This document shows, piece by piece, positions 35,085 through 44,330 of a stretch of 64,000 nt of DNA. Source of the DNA: Planctomycetota bacterium (GTDB taxonomy: Bacteria; Planctomycetota; OFTM77); the NCBI GenBank assembly GCA_029260795.1, contig JAJDCO010000135.1, forward strand, positions 176,147 to 240,146, written 5' to 3'. The position numbers and the translations under genes were made by a program. The first letter of the stretch is position 1. Each line of letters starts with the position of its first letter. Under the pieces are notes generated by a model. That model made no database searches, was not told where the DNA came from, and saw nothing but the letters and a program-made list of their open reading frames with translations.

Positions 35085-35432
35085 GCGATCGAGACTCCTT
35101 CGAGGTCCGTTCGGATGAGGGAAGCACCCATGAGAACGTCCCGCGAAGCGAGGAGCAACGGGTCGGTCGATGAATACCCTGGCCACGCTCGCCGGGCGGG
35201 TCCGATTTCAACGTCATGGCATGACGACGACTCAGCGATGGTACCCGGCTTACAAGCTCCCCTGAGAATGGCCGCCCGAGGGGCATCGCCGCTGGGCAGA
35301 CCTGCAGAGTCGGCCCTGACCTCGTGCAACGCTCGACGTGAACGCACTGCGTGCCTGGGGTATCGTGGGCTCCCGTCAACGGTGGTGCGCCGTGCCCATC
35401 GTCGCCACTCGACCGGAGCGCCTGCGGTACCT
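35085..35432. other. Divergent intergenic region with 15-bp palindrome
   Basis: 348 bp between the PVC-DUF1080 gene (minus) and the octaheme gene (plus). It contains a perfect palindrome CGTCATG-G-CATGACG at 35212-35226, about 128 bp before the minus-strand ATG and 207 bp before the plus-strand ATG, in a position to act as a shared operator. No convincing -10/-35 pair was found. Confidence 0.4.
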
Positions 35433-37664
35433 ATGGCTCGTCTTTCCCTCGTGCTCATGCTCACCCTCGTTGCCTGTCAAACCGACGACGACCCGGCGTC
35501 GGATTCCAATCCGAGCTCATTCGAGGAGGCGGAGGCACACGCGTCTCGACCGACTGCCCGGTACCTGGGCTCGAAGACTTGCCGCCTCTGCCACGAGTCG
35601 GCATGGAACGCTTGGGCACCGAGCCAGCACGCTCTCGCCGAGCGACCGATCGATCTCGAGGTCGACGCGAGCGCCTTCGAGACAGTGACGGTCGAGCACG
35701 GCTCACTGACGAGCGAGGTGGAGCTCGTCGACGGTCGGCCGACCTTTCGAACGCTCTCGCGCAATGGTGAGGTCCAGGCGCGCGTCGTCGAGCGCGTGCT
35801 CGGCGTCTCGCCTTTGCGTCAGTATCTCGTACCGGCAAGCGACGGCCGCTTCCAGCCGGTGTCTTTGGCTCACGATCCCCACCGCGGCGAGTGGTTCGAC
35901 GTCTTCGGCCAAGAGGACCGCCGCCCGGAGGAATGGGGGTTCTGGGACAACCGAGGCCTCAACTGGAACTCGATGTGTGCTGATTGCCACAACACGGGAT
36001 ATCGAAAGGCCTACGACGCGAGCCGCGATGGCTACGACTCGACCTGGACCGAGCTGGGTGTGGGCTGCGAGGCTTGCCACGGCCCGGGAAGCGCGCACGT
36101 CGATTGGCAGCGCGAGCACGGCGGTGGTGAGGAACCCGATCCCCACCGCGACGACCTGTTGCTGATGGGTCGACCCGAGCGCTGGGTCGAAGCGTGTGGA
36201 CGCTGCCACGCGCGACGCGGAAAACTCCAAGAGGCGTTTCTGCCCGGCGATCGCATGCTCGAAAGCTACCTGCCCGAGGTCCCCGGTCCCGACGAGGTCT
36301 GGTACGCCGACGGTCAGGTCCACGAAGAGAACTACGAGTACACGTCGTTCCGGCTCAGCCGCATGCACGAGCGCGGCATCAACTGCCTGAGCTGTCACTT
36401 GCCGCACCAGGCGAAGCTCCGCAAGGAAGGCAACGCCCTCTGCCTCGAGTGTCACGAGAAGGGACCCGACGCCGACAGCGTGTTCATCGATGAGGCCGCA
36501 CACTCGCATCACGTCCCGGGCACTCCGGGCGGACAGTGCGTCGACTGCCACATGCCCGAGACGACCTACATGGAGCGCGACCCACGCCGCGACCATGGCT
36601 TCACCCTTCCCGACCCCCGGCTCACGCAAGAGCACGGTGTCCCCAACGCCTGCGGTCGCTGCCACGTCGCCGAAGGCGTCGACTGGGCGATCGCCCAGGC
36701 CGAGGAGTGGTACGGAGACATTCGCGAGCGACCTTCGCAGAAGAGAGCTCGCCTCATCGCTCGAGCTCGCACCCACGAGCAGGGCATCGAAGGAGACCTC
36801 CTCGTCTGGAGCCGCGCCGAGACGTCGGCGGCTTGGCGGGCCACCAGTGCGCGGTTACTGTCCGAGCGAGCCTTCTTGCCTTCGGCTCATGCGCGCCTGA
36901 TCCAGCTGCTCGAAGATGCCGATCCCTGGGTGCGAACCCAAGCCGCCTGGTCGCTGGATGGCTTCCAGCGCGGCGCTGAGTCGGCGCTCCGATCGCGGCT
37001 GGAGGATCCGGTTCGCGGCGTGCGCGTTGCCGCGGCTTGGGCGCTCCGAGGCGAGGTCGTCGCCACGTCGAGCGCGGGTCGGGAGCTGGAGGCGTTTCTG
37101 GATCTCGGCCGGGATCAACCGGCCGGACTCCACTTGGTCGCCGGATACCACTGGGCGCGGGGCGAGATGGACGAGTCGGTCGCCGCCCTTCGAACCGCCG
37201 TTCGGTGGGACCCTTTCTCCCCGCCCCTGCAGCTCGCGCTCGCCGAGCTGCTGACCTCGCTGCAACGCCCCGAAGAAGCGCTGCTTGTCTGCGAGCTCGC
37301 CTGTGAGAAGAATCCTCGCGACGCCGAGCTCCAATTCGCACTCGGCCTGTCGCGTGCCGAGTCGAACGACATCGAGGGTGCCGAGAAAGCGCTCGAGCGC
37401 ACGGTCGAGCTCGAGCCGAGGCATGCCCGGGCTTGGTACAACCTCGGCCTCCTGCGTCATGGCGCCGGGCGCTCGGACCAGGCGATCGATGCCCTGCTGC
37501 GGGCGACGACCGCTCTGCCCGAGTCGTCCGATCTGTGGTATGGATTGGCCGCCGTCTGCCGAGATGTCGGTCAGATCGAGCGAGCCCGCTGGGCCATCGG
37601 CGAGGGGTTGAGGCTCGCCGGAGAGGATCCTCGGCTCCTCGCGTTGCAAGAGAGCTTGCGGTAA
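35433..37664 (+). CDS. Octaheme cytochrome c lipoprotein with HEAT and TPR repeats
   Basis: 743 residues from ATG 35433 (a much longer in-frame extension upstream is antisense to the neighbouring gene and not real). Lipoprotein signal MARLSLVLMLTLVAC (C15). Eight CxxCH heme motifs follow in residues about 45-420: CRLCH, CADCH, CEACH, CGRCH, CLSCH, CLECH, CVDCH, CGRCH. The spacing resembles cytochrome c554/multiheme 'doubled CXXCH' proteins. Residues about 460-540 resemble HEAT repeats (DADPWVRTQAAWSLDGFQRG) and 550-740 are tetratricopeptide repeats (ALGLSRAESNDIEGAEKAL, RHARAWYNLGLLRHGAGRSD). Probably an envelope electron carrier or nitrogen/sulfur oxyanion-type reductase; substrate unknown. 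Confidence 0.88.
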   Translation: MARLSLVLMLTLVACQTDDDPASDSNPSSFEEAEAHASRPTARYLGSKTCRLCHESAWNAWAPSQHALAERPIDLEVDASAFETVTVEHGSLTSEVELVDGRPTFRTLSRNGEVQARVVERVLGVSPLRQYLVPASDGRFQPVSLAHDPHRGEWFDVFGQEDRRPEEWGFWDNRGLNWNSMCADCHNTGYRKAYDASRDGYDSTWTELGVGCEACHGPGSAHVDWQREHGGGEEPDPHRDDLLLMGRPERWVEACGRCHARRGKLQEAFLPGDRMLESYLPEVPGPDEVWYADGQVHEENYEYTSFRLSRMHERGINCLSCHLPHQAKLRKEGNALCLECHEKGPDADSVFIDEAAHSHHVPGTPGGQCVDCHMPETTYMERDPRRDHGFTLPDPRLTQEHGVPNACGRCHVAEGVDWAIAQAEEWYGDIRERPSQKRARLIARARTHEQGIEGDLLVWSRAETSAAWRATSARLLSERAFLPSAHARLIQLLEDADPWVRTQAAWSLDGFQRGAESALRSRLEDPVRGVRVAAAWALRGEVVATSSAGRELEAFLDLGRDQPAGLHLVAGYHWARGEMDESVAALRTAVRWDPFSPPLQLALAELLTSLQRPEEALLVCELACEKNPRDAELQFALGLSRAESNDIEGAEKALERTVELEPRHARAWYNLGLLRHGAGRSDQAIDALLRATTALPESSDLWYGLAAVCRDVGQIERARWAIGEGLRLAGEDPRLLALQESLR

Positions 37665-37807
37665 CGATGTGTGCCGCAGACCTCAAGCTCCAACCCGACA
37701 AAGACTTCCAGGCTCAGGCGCCTTGATTCTTCCGAGATTTCCTGGGACCCTCCCAACTGATTCCGACGTAGAGTTGAGAAGCTTCCAAGCCTGCTTGACG
37801 AGCTCTC

Positions 37808-38545
37808 ATGCCCCACCGCAAGCCCCACATCGTGATCCGGACGTTCGGCGGCAGCCTCGCCGCGTCGCTCTTGGTCCACGTCGGCCTCGTGGCCGTGCTC
37901 GTCGCTTGGTGGTCCCAGGCCCGCTCGCTTCCCAGGATGTCAGCTCCGGCCAGCACCAGCGCGCGCGAGATCGGTCTGCCCTGGGAGGTGTCGCCCGAGC
38001 CCCTCGCTCGAGTGCCATCCCGCGAGACGCGGCCGAGCCAGGCGCCCACGGAGCCCGTCGAATTCTCCGATCCGCTGCTGAACGAGGCCTTCACGCCGCC
38101 GCCTGCGCGGCGCACGCCGCCTCCGCTCCCGCGGGAACCCGAGATTCATCGCATCGCGCGCGCGAGCTGGAAAGCGACCCCACATCCTTCGATCGTTGAA
38201 ACCGTCGCGACGGTCGTCCCCGAGGTCGAGCCCCCGCCGACCGCCGCCCCCCAAGCGCAACCCTTGATCGAGCCTGAGGAGCGACCCGGCACCAATTCGA
38301 AGCCGCCCTATCCAACGCTGGCCCTCCGACGCGGCTGGGAAGGCTTGGTCCTGCTCCGGATCCTCGTCCGAGCGGACGGAGGCGTGGGCCGCGTCGAGGT
38401 GATCGAATCGTCCGGGCATGCCCTGCTCGATCGCGCGGCCATGGAGTGCGTCCTCACCTGGGAGTACGAGCCTGCTCGCCGAGGTGCTTTGGCCGTCGAG
38501 CACGAGCTGGACGTTCCGGTACGCTTCGAGCTCACCGAGCACTGA
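37808..38545 (+). CDS. TonB-family energy transducer-like protein
   Basis: 245 residues. One N-terminal membrane segment (SLAASLLVHVGLVAVLVAWW), a Pro-rich periplasmic spacer at about 60-165, and a TonB C-terminal domain (PPYPTLALRRGWEGLVLLRI, GRVEVIESSGHALLDRAAME, WEYEPARRG). TonB transmits proton-motive force to outer-membrane receptors. No exbB, exbD or TonB-dependent receptor lies nearby, so partners are elsewhere or the protein has another envelope role. Confidence 0.85.
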   Translation: MPHRKPHIVIRTFGGSLAASLLVHVGLVAVLVAWWSQARSLPRMSAPASTSAREIGLPWEVSPEPLARVPSRETRPSQAPTEPVEFSDPLLNEAFTPPPARRTPPPLPREPEIHRIARASWKATPHPSIVETVATVVPEVEPPPTAAPQAQPLIEPEERPGTNSKPPYPTLALRRGWEGLVLLRILVRADGGVGRVEVIESSGHALLDRAAMECVLTWEYEPARRGALAVEHELDVPVRFELTEH

Positions 38546-38691
38546 AGTCGGCCGCGATTCCCCTCGCCCGCCTTTTTCGTCTTCGGGTTGCATTCACGCG
38601 ATGGCAATGGCTACCTGGCCGTCTTGCACCGGGGAGCCTCCTTCGCCGCGTCGGCGCTGCTCGGCCCTCTCCCTCCTTCGAAATCCTGCTG

Positions 38692-40572
38692 ATGTCACGC
38701 ACCCAGAAGACCTTTCTCGTGTTCGGTGTCATGGCGATCTTGGCGGTTCTGACCTTGGTCGGGATCGGTCTGTTCTCAGAGCTTCCCGGCGAGAAGCTCA
38801 CGCCGAGCGGCATCGCGAGGAACCAGTCCTTGCATGTGCAGATGCGGGACGACGTGCTCATCGCGATCGACGTCTGGTTGCCGGAGGGTCACGCAAAGCG
38901 TGAAGAGGTACCGGCTCTCATCAATCCGACGCGATTCTGGAGAGCCCTCGAGCTCGGGATGGGCGTTCGGATCCAGATCGGGCTCGGGATGGTGAACGAT
39001 CGAGAGGCTGTACCGCCGCGAGTCCAGAGGTTGAACGAAGCCGGGTTCGCGGTGGTGGTGGTCGACACGCGCGGCAGCGGCGCCTCGTTCGGTGAGCGCC
39101 CCATCGAGTGGTCGCCGGACGAGATCGAGGACCTGCGTGAGGTCACCGAGTGGATACAATCGCAACCGTGGTCGGACGGACGGGTCGGCGGTTACGGAGC
39201 CGCATACGAGGCGAACGCACTCGAGCTCCTGATGGAATCGCATCCGGATCTTCTGCATGCGGCCGCCATCGAGTTTCACGACTACGACCCTCAGGGTGGC
39301 CTCCTCCAGCCCGGTGGTGTGTTCAATCGCGCCTTGGCGGAGCTTCAAGACGAGTTCCTGAAACGCCGCGACGAGAACTGGATCTGCGAAGGCCTTCAGT
39401 GCCTGCTCGTTCGCCTCTTCATCAAGGGCGTCAAGCCAGTGGACGGTGACGAGGGAGCCGCGCTCCTCGAGCAGGCGCTCGCCGCCCGGCAGCCGGTTCC
39501 CTGGTTGAAGGGGCTCGAGGCGATCGAGTTTCGAGACGACGAGTTCGCCGAATCGGGATACACGCTGGCTGACATCAGCCCCGCTCATCGCCTGGACTCG
39601 AAGAAGCCACCGACGACACCGGTTTTGATTCGTGCCGGGTGGCTCGATGCCGGTGCCGCGCGCGGTGCGCTCGCCCGCTTCGAGGCGAGCCCGCAGCCCC
39701 AGGAGCTATGGATCGCGCCCTTCTCGCGGCTGGGAGGCTTCGACACCGATCCCTTCGAGGCTGCCGATCGCCAGATCGAGCCGACGCCGGAGGAGCAGTT
39801 CGCCTACACGGTCGAGTTCCTCGAGAAACGATTCGCCGAGAATCCCGAGCCCGCTCGACGGATCATTCGCTACCGCCCTCTCGGCGGCGAAGCCTGGCTG
39901 GAGACCGACGTCTGGCCGCCTTCCGATCTGGAGCTTCGGACCCTCTTCCTCGCGGACGAGAATCAGTTGGTCGCCGAAGAGCCCACCGGGAGTGTGGACC
40001 CCGACGAGTACGTGGTCGACTTCACGACGACCACGGGCGCAGAGAATCGTTGGAGCTCGCCGCTCGGTCTCGACATCGTCTACCGGGATCGTACCGTGGA
40101 CGACAAGAAGCTCTCGATCCACACGAGCGAGCCTCTCGAGAAGGCCTTGCAGATTACCGGCGAGCCGCTGCTGACGGTGAGCCTCGCTTCGACGACTGCC
40201 GAAGGCGCTCTCCACGCTTATCTCGAAGCGGTGTCGCCTTCTGGCAAGGTCGTGTACTTGACCGAAGGCATTCTTCGCTTCGACTGGCGGACCGACTCTC
40301 CCTTAGGCAACGCGGCACCGAGCGATTCCGAAGGTCGGCGCGCGGACGCGGCTCCACTCAAGCCGGGTGCCGTGGCCACCCTTCGCGTGTCGATGTTCGC
40401 GACTGCGGCCGAGATCCCCGCCGGCTACCGAATCCGCGTCGCACTCGCCGGCCATGACGCTTCCGTGTTCGATCGATACCCGAAGGAAGGGGATCCGGTG
40501 TGGACCATCTACAACAGCGCCACCCACCCCTCGAAGATCGTCCTGCCCGTCAAGACCGTCTCGGGAGAATAA
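38692..40572 (+). CDS. CocE/NonD-fold protein with degenerate catalytic site
   Basis: 626 residues from ATG 38692; N-terminal membrane anchor (FLVFGVMAILAVLTLVGIGL). Overall layout follows CocE/X-Pro dipeptidyl-peptidase (S15) hydrolases: alpha/beta domain with VQMRDDVLIAIDVWLPEG and VVVVDTRGSGASFGE, then a C-terminal jelly-roll (IHTSEPLEKALQITGEPLL). The nucleophile elbow, normally GxSYxG, reads GGYGAAYEANAL, so the catalytic Ser is Ala. The region normally holding the His (GPWxH) reads IAPFSRLGGFD without a His. An Asp is present in RAGWLDAG. Probably a non-hydrolytic pseudoenzyme that binds its ligand. Confidence 0.8.
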   Translation: MSRTQKTFLVFGVMAILAVLTLVGIGLFSELPGEKLTPSGIARNQSLHVQMRDDVLIAIDVWLPEGHAKREEVPALINPTRFWRALELGMGVRIQIGLGMVNDREAVPPRVQRLNEAGFAVVVVDTRGSGASFGERPIEWSPDEIEDLREVTEWIQSQPWSDGRVGGYGAAYEANALELLMESHPDLLHAAAIEFHDYDPQGGLLQPGGVFNRALAELQDEFLKRRDENWICEGLQCLLVRLFIKGVKPVDGDEGAALLEQALAARQPVPWLKGLEAIEFRDDEFAESGYTLADISPAHRLDSKKPPTTPVLIRAGWLDAGAARGALARFEASPQPQELWIAPFSRLGGFDTDPFEAADRQIEPTPEEQFAYTVEFLEKRFAENPEPARRIIRYRPLGGEAWLETDVWPPSDLELRTLFLADENQLVAEEPTGSVDPDEYVVDFTTTTGAENRWSSPLGLDIVYRDRTVDDKKLSIHTSEPLEKALQITGEPLLTVSLASTTAEGALHAYLEAVSPSGKVVYLTEGILRFDWRTDSPLGNAAPSDSEGRRADAAPLKPGAVATLRVSMFATAAEIPAGYRIRVALAGHDASVFDRYPKEGDPVWTIYNSATHPSKIVLPVKTVSGE

Positions 40573-40664
40573 GAGACAGCACTCCCTGAGCATCGGAAGC
40601 TGATCGCGGCAGCGCGTGAAGCGGGCGGAGACGACGACGGCTCCGAAGATCCGCACTCTTCGTC

Positions 40665-42200
40665 TTATTGCACAGGGCGTGCAGCTTTCCAGCCGGAGAC
40701 GAGCTGCGCTCTCAGGTCGGCGACTCGCTCGGCCTCGGAAGCCAGGCCGATGCGATTGACGGTCTCGCCGGGATCGACCTCGTAGTCGTAGAGCTCGCGC
40801 GCCAGCACCTCACCCAGGCGCTCCCACTCGGTGTAGCGGTAGCGGTCGGTGCGGATGGAGCGACCCATGAGGTTTGTGCCGTCGTCGATGACGGGCCGAT
40901 TCTGCTGACTGAAGGCAGCCGACTTCCACGCGCGATCGGGCTCGCGGAAGAGCGGGAGCAGGCTCTCACCTTCGAGATGGCTCGGCGGATCGAGGCCGCA
41001 GAGATCCATCAACGTCGGGTAGAGATCGACCAGCTCGACGAGGGCCGTCGTGCGTCCGGCGGGCAACCCGGGGGCGGATATCAACAGCGGCGAGCGGGTG
41101 GCGACCTCGAAGTTGGTCTTCTTGGCCCAGGTGCCGTTGTCGCCGAGGTGGAAGCCGTGATCCCCCCAGACGACGACGATCGTGCTCTCGCGCAAGCCGA
41201 GTCGATCGAGTGCTTCGAGGAGTCGGCCGATCTGGGCATCCACGAAGCTCACGCAGGCGAGGTATCCGGTCTGCAACCGGCGCGCGGCTACGTCGTCGAT
41301 CGGCCCCCCTCGGGGCTGGTCGGTGTAGAGTCGGAGCTCGTTGGCGTTGTCGTCGGCAAAGCGCGGAGCTCCGCGAGGTCCTCGTGGTGAGGCCGGCGGC
41401 GAGAGGTGCGCCGCATCGATGCGATCCCAGTAGCGCTTCGGCGCAACGAAGGGGAGATGCGGCTTGAGGAAGCCGACGGCGAGGAAGAACGGGCGGTCTC
41501 GATGCTTCTCGAGGAGCTCGATGGAGCGTGTGGCGATCTGCCCGTCGGCGAGGACCTCATCGTCGACGTCGGGCGCCTCGGTTGCGAGGCCGCGGGCCGC
41601 GACCTCGCGCCAGCCATCGGGATCCTGCGATGCCTCCGAAGAGCGTCGCTGCCACTTGGCCCACCATCCGCGCGCGGCCCGACGTCCCTCGGCCGTGTGA
41701 TAGTAATCGGCTCGAGGTGCCCAGGTGGGAGCACTCCAGGAGTCCTCGTCCTCGAGCCAGCCGGGAGGATGCGGCGGATCTTGAGATCCGTAGACGCCGT
41801 GAAACACCTTGCCGAGCGCCAGTGTGGTGAAACCCTGTCTCTTGAAGGCCTGTGGCAACGTCACGACGTCGGGTGCCCTCTCACGGAAGTGCTCGGAGAG
41901 ACCGAAGACGCCGGTCGAATCCGGCCGCAAGCCGGTCAGGACCGAAGCGCGCGAGGGATTGCAGAGTGCCGCTTGGCAGTAGGCTCGCTCGAAGAGCAGG
42001 CTGCGAGCGGCGAGTCGATCGAGATGCGGCGTTTGGACCTGTGTCGAGCCATAGCATCCGAGCTCGGGCCGCAGGTCGTCGACGCAGATGAACAGCACGT
42101 TGCGAGGTCGCTCGTGCGCGCTCTCCGGGTCCGATCCGCACGCGAGCACGGTCCCGATCCAAAGGACGAGGCTCACCCCAAACACTCGACGAAGACGCAT
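40665..42200 (-). CDS. Lipoprotein sulfatase, formylglycine (CxPSR) type
   Basis: 511 residues from ATG 42200, giving a lipoprotein signal MRLRRVFGVSLVLWIGTVLAC; in-frame sequence further upstream is antisense to the cupin gene. Sulfatase landmarks: NVLFICVDDLRPELGCYGS (metal Asp pair), the maturation motif CNPSR at C80 in LCNPSRASVLTGLRPDS, LGKVFHG, HLPFVAP, and VVWGDHGFHLGDNGTWAKKTN. It looks like the iduronate-2-sulfatase-like (S1_7-type) group. Acts on a sulfated glycan outside the cytoplasm; requires a formylglycine-generating enzyme encoded elsewhere. Convergent with the CocE-fold gene. Confidence 0.9.
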   Translation of the reverse strand: MRLRRVFGVSLVLWIGTVLACGSDPESAHERPRNVLFICVDDLRPELGCYGSTQVQTPHLDRLAARSLLFERAYCQAALCNPSRASVLTGLRPDSTGVFGLSEHFRERAPDVVTLPQAFKRQGFTTLALGKVFHGVYGSQDPPHPPGWLEDEDSWSAPTWAPRADYYHTAEGRRAARGWWAKWQRRSSEASQDPDGWREVAARGLATEAPDVDDEVLADGQIATRSIELLEKHRDRPFFLAVGFLKPHLPFVAPKRYWDRIDAAHLSPPASPRGPRGAPRFADDNANELRLYTDQPRGGPIDDVAARRLQTGYLACVSFVDAQIGRLLEALDRLGLRESTIVVVWGDHGFHLGDNGTWAKKTNFEVATRSPLLISAPGLPAGRTTALVELVDLYPTLMDLCGLDPPSHLEGESLLPLFREPDRAWKSAAFSQQNRPVIDDGTNLMGRSIRTDRYRYTEWERLGEVLARELYDYEVDPGETVNRIGLASEAERVADLRAQLVSGWKAARPVQ

Positions 42201-42383
42201 CCCGAGCTCCTGTCCGACCCTCGATTCGATCGACGCATCGATCATCCACAACTCAACGCCTTCGGCAATACTCGCGAAGTCTCTCTGGATCGTGCCGCGC
42301 ACTCGGTTTGAAATGTCGTGAGTTCCACGAGGGCGGCCAGGGCGTGCTCCCTCGCCACCGTTCTTCGACTGAGGGAGCTCTCG

Positions 42384-42701
42384 ATGAGATCCGACTTTCC
42401 CGAGCGGCTGAAGAGCCTGCCGCGATTCGATGGTCCGTTCGACGCCTTTCGCCTTCGGGCCGATGGCTGCGATGTGCTCTTCGCTTCGTACCCGGAGGGA
42501 ACGTCGATCGCTCCCCATCGCCACGAGACCGAGAACATCGGTGTGATCACGCTCGGCGAGCTGATCTTGACCCTCGACGGCACCGAGAAGCGTTTCGGCC
42601 CTGGGGACTGGTACCATGTTCCCGCCAACGCGGAGCACTCGGCACGCTTCGAATGTGACACGGCCGAGATCGAGCTCTGGTTCGGGCCCGAGTCGAGCTG
42701 A
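42384..42701 (+). CDS. Small cupin protein
   Basis: 105 residues from ATG 42384. Single cupin barrel: metal-ligand motif IAPHRHETENIGVITLGEL followed by the second cupin motif FGPGDWYHVPANAEHSARF. One-domain cupins of this type are often sugar-binding or regulatory and sometimes isomerases; the substrate is not evident. Placed between the two Cys-type sulfatases, 37 bases before the plus-strand one. Confidence 0.85.
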   Translation: MRSDFPERLKSLPRFDGPFDAFRLRADGCDVLFASYPEGTSIAPHRHETENIGVITLGELILTLDGTEKRFGPGDWYHVPANAEHSARFECDTAEIELWFGPESS

Positions 42702-42738
42702 GCTTCGGGATCTCCCTTCTGGAATCGAGGTGCACCCA

Positions 42739-44199
42739 TTGATCGCACACCGCGCTCTGCTGGTCGTCATCGCGTTCGTCGGGATCGGTTTCTCCGCCCT
42801 GGGTCAGCCCGAGACGCGTCGGCCGAACATCGTCCTGATCGTCGCCGACGATCTCGGCTGGACGGACCTGGGCCACGCCGGCTCGGACTTTCATCGCACG
42901 CCGCATCTCGACGCTCTGGCGGCAGCCGGCATGCGATTCACCCAGGCCTACTCCAACGCGCCGAACTGTGCTCCCACGCGAGCCTGCTTGATGAGTGGCC
43001 TCTACACGCCTCGCCACGGTGTGTACACGGTCGGCTCCGGGGCGCGTGGCCAGAAACGCTTTCGAAAGCTGGTGCCGGTCGAGAATCGAAAGACCTTGAG
43101 TCAGGACGTCGTCACTCTGCCCGAACGCCTTTCCGAGTCGTACGCCAAGGGTCACTTCGGCAAGTGGCACCTGGGGGACGCACCCGATCGCGGGCCTCTG
43201 CAACAGGGCTTTGACTTCAACATCGCCGGCACCAACGCCGGTCACCCCAAGAGCTACTTCAGCCCTTACTCGAATGCCGCCTTGGAAGACGGTCCCGAAG
43301 GAGAGTACCTCACGGACCGACTGACGGACGAGGCGATCGCATGGCTCGATGAGGTGAAGGACCGTCCGTTCTTCCTCTACCTGCCGTACTACGCCGTCCA
43401 CACTCCGATCCAACCGCCGTCGGCCGCTCTCGAGCGTTGCGAAGCGAGGGAGCGAGGCGAGCATCACCGAAACGCCGCCTACGCCGCGATGGTCGAGAAC
43501 CTCGACGCCTGCATCGGCCGCCTGCTTCAAGCGATCGACGACCGAGATCTCAGAGAGCGGACGCTCGTCGTCTTCACTTCGGACAATGGCGGCCTCGGAG
43601 GCTATCGTCGAGCCGGCGTCGATGCGCGGGAGGTCACGGACAACTGGCCGCTCCGAGGCGGCAAAGGGATGCTGTACGAAGGCGGCATTCGCGTTCCTCT
43701 GCTCGCCCGCTGGCCAGGGCGCATTCCGGCGGGCTCGACCTGCGAGGAGCCGGTGATCAGCCTCGACCTTCACCCGACGCTGATCGAAATCAGCGGCGCA
43801 GGGATCGACGGGGAGACCCGGCTGGACGGGGTCAGCCTCGTCCCGCTGCTCGAGGGCCGGCGCGATCGTCTCTCCGAAGCGCGCGCCCTCTACTGGCACT
43901 TCCCCGGGTACCTGCAAGGCAACGCCCAGAAGGGAGCCTGGCGCACGACGCCCGCCGGCGCGATTCGACGCGGTCCGTACAAGCTCCTCGAGTTCTTCGA
44001 AGACGGACGGCTCGAGATGTACGATCTCGATCAAGACATCGGAGAGACTCGAGACCTGAGTGCCGAGCAGCCCGCGCGAGTCCGCGAGCTGCACGCCGAG
44101 CTGCGGGGGTGGCGGGCGGGAGCCCGGGCTCCGATGCCGTCCCCCCGTCCGCTGCCTGCCGAGCACAAAGAAGGATCCGGCGACGGAGAAAGTCCGTGA
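42739..44199 (+). CDS. Exported sulfatase, formylglycine (CxPTR) type
   Basis: 486 residues. The start is ambiguous; TTG 42739 has a GAGGTG ribosome site six bases upstream and gives signal MIAHRALLVVIAFVGIGFSALG, while GTG 42730 would add three residues. Motifs: NIVLIVADDLGWTDLGHAGS, maturation motif CAPTR (C77) in NCAPTRACLMSGLYTPRHGV, GKWHLGD, VFTSDNGG and LRGGKGMLYEGGIRVPLLAR. This resembles the arylsulfatase A/N-acetylgalactosamine-sulfatase-like group. Stop overlaps the GTG of the cyclase remnant. Confidence 0.9.
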   Translation: MIAHRALLVVIAFVGIGFSALGQPETRRPNIVLIVADDLGWTDLGHAGSDFHRTPHLDALAAAGMRFTQAYSNAPNCAPTRACLMSGLYTPRHGVYTVGSGARGQKRFRKLVPVENRKTLSQDVVTLPERLSESYAKGHFGKWHLGDAPDRGPLQQGFDFNIAGTNAGHPKSYFSPYSNAALEDGPEGEYLTDRLTDEAIAWLDEVKDRPFFLYLPYYAVHTPIQPPSAALERCEARERGEHHRNAAYAAMVENLDACIGRLLQAIDDRDLRERTLVVFTSDNGGLGGYRRAGVDAREVTDNWPLRGGKGMLYEGGIRVPLLARWPGRIPAGSTCEEPVISLDLHPTLIEISGAGIDGETRLDGVSLVPLLEGRRDRLSEARALYWHFPGYLQGNAQKGAWRTTPAGAIRRGPYKLLEFFEDGRLEMYDLDQDIGETRDLSAEQPARVRELHAELRGWRAGARAPMPSPRPLPAEHKEGSGDGESP

Positions 44200-44294
44200 G
44201 CCGTTGGATCGAGCTGAGCCATGTCATCGAGGATGGCCTCGTGACCTATCCCGGATCGTCACCGGTGCGTGCATTCGCCCGAGTCGACCCGTAG
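44196..44294 (+). pseudogene. N-terminal remnant of a cyclase/kynurenine-formamidase-like protein
   Basis: GTG 44196 overlaps the sulfatase stop (GTGA) and opens a 32-codon frame, MSRWIELSHVIEDGLVTYPG then 12 residues to TAG at 44292-44294. The WIxLSHxIEDGxxTYPG block is the N-terminal motif of the cyclase family (PF04199). The metal-binding HxGTHxDxP region and the remaining ~170 residues are absent, and no continuation is found in the other plus frames before the fucosidase start at 44331. A deletion remnant, still translationally coupled to the sulfatase. Confidence 0.6.
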
Positions 44295-44330
44295 CCCTGA
44301 GTCTCCCTCCTTCTTCGATGAGGATCTCGC

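Noticed and set aside
33837..35432. Apparent 532-residue N-terminal extension of the octaheme protein
   Set aside because: Antisense to the PVC-DUF1080 gene; the lipoprotein signal at 35433 is a natural start.
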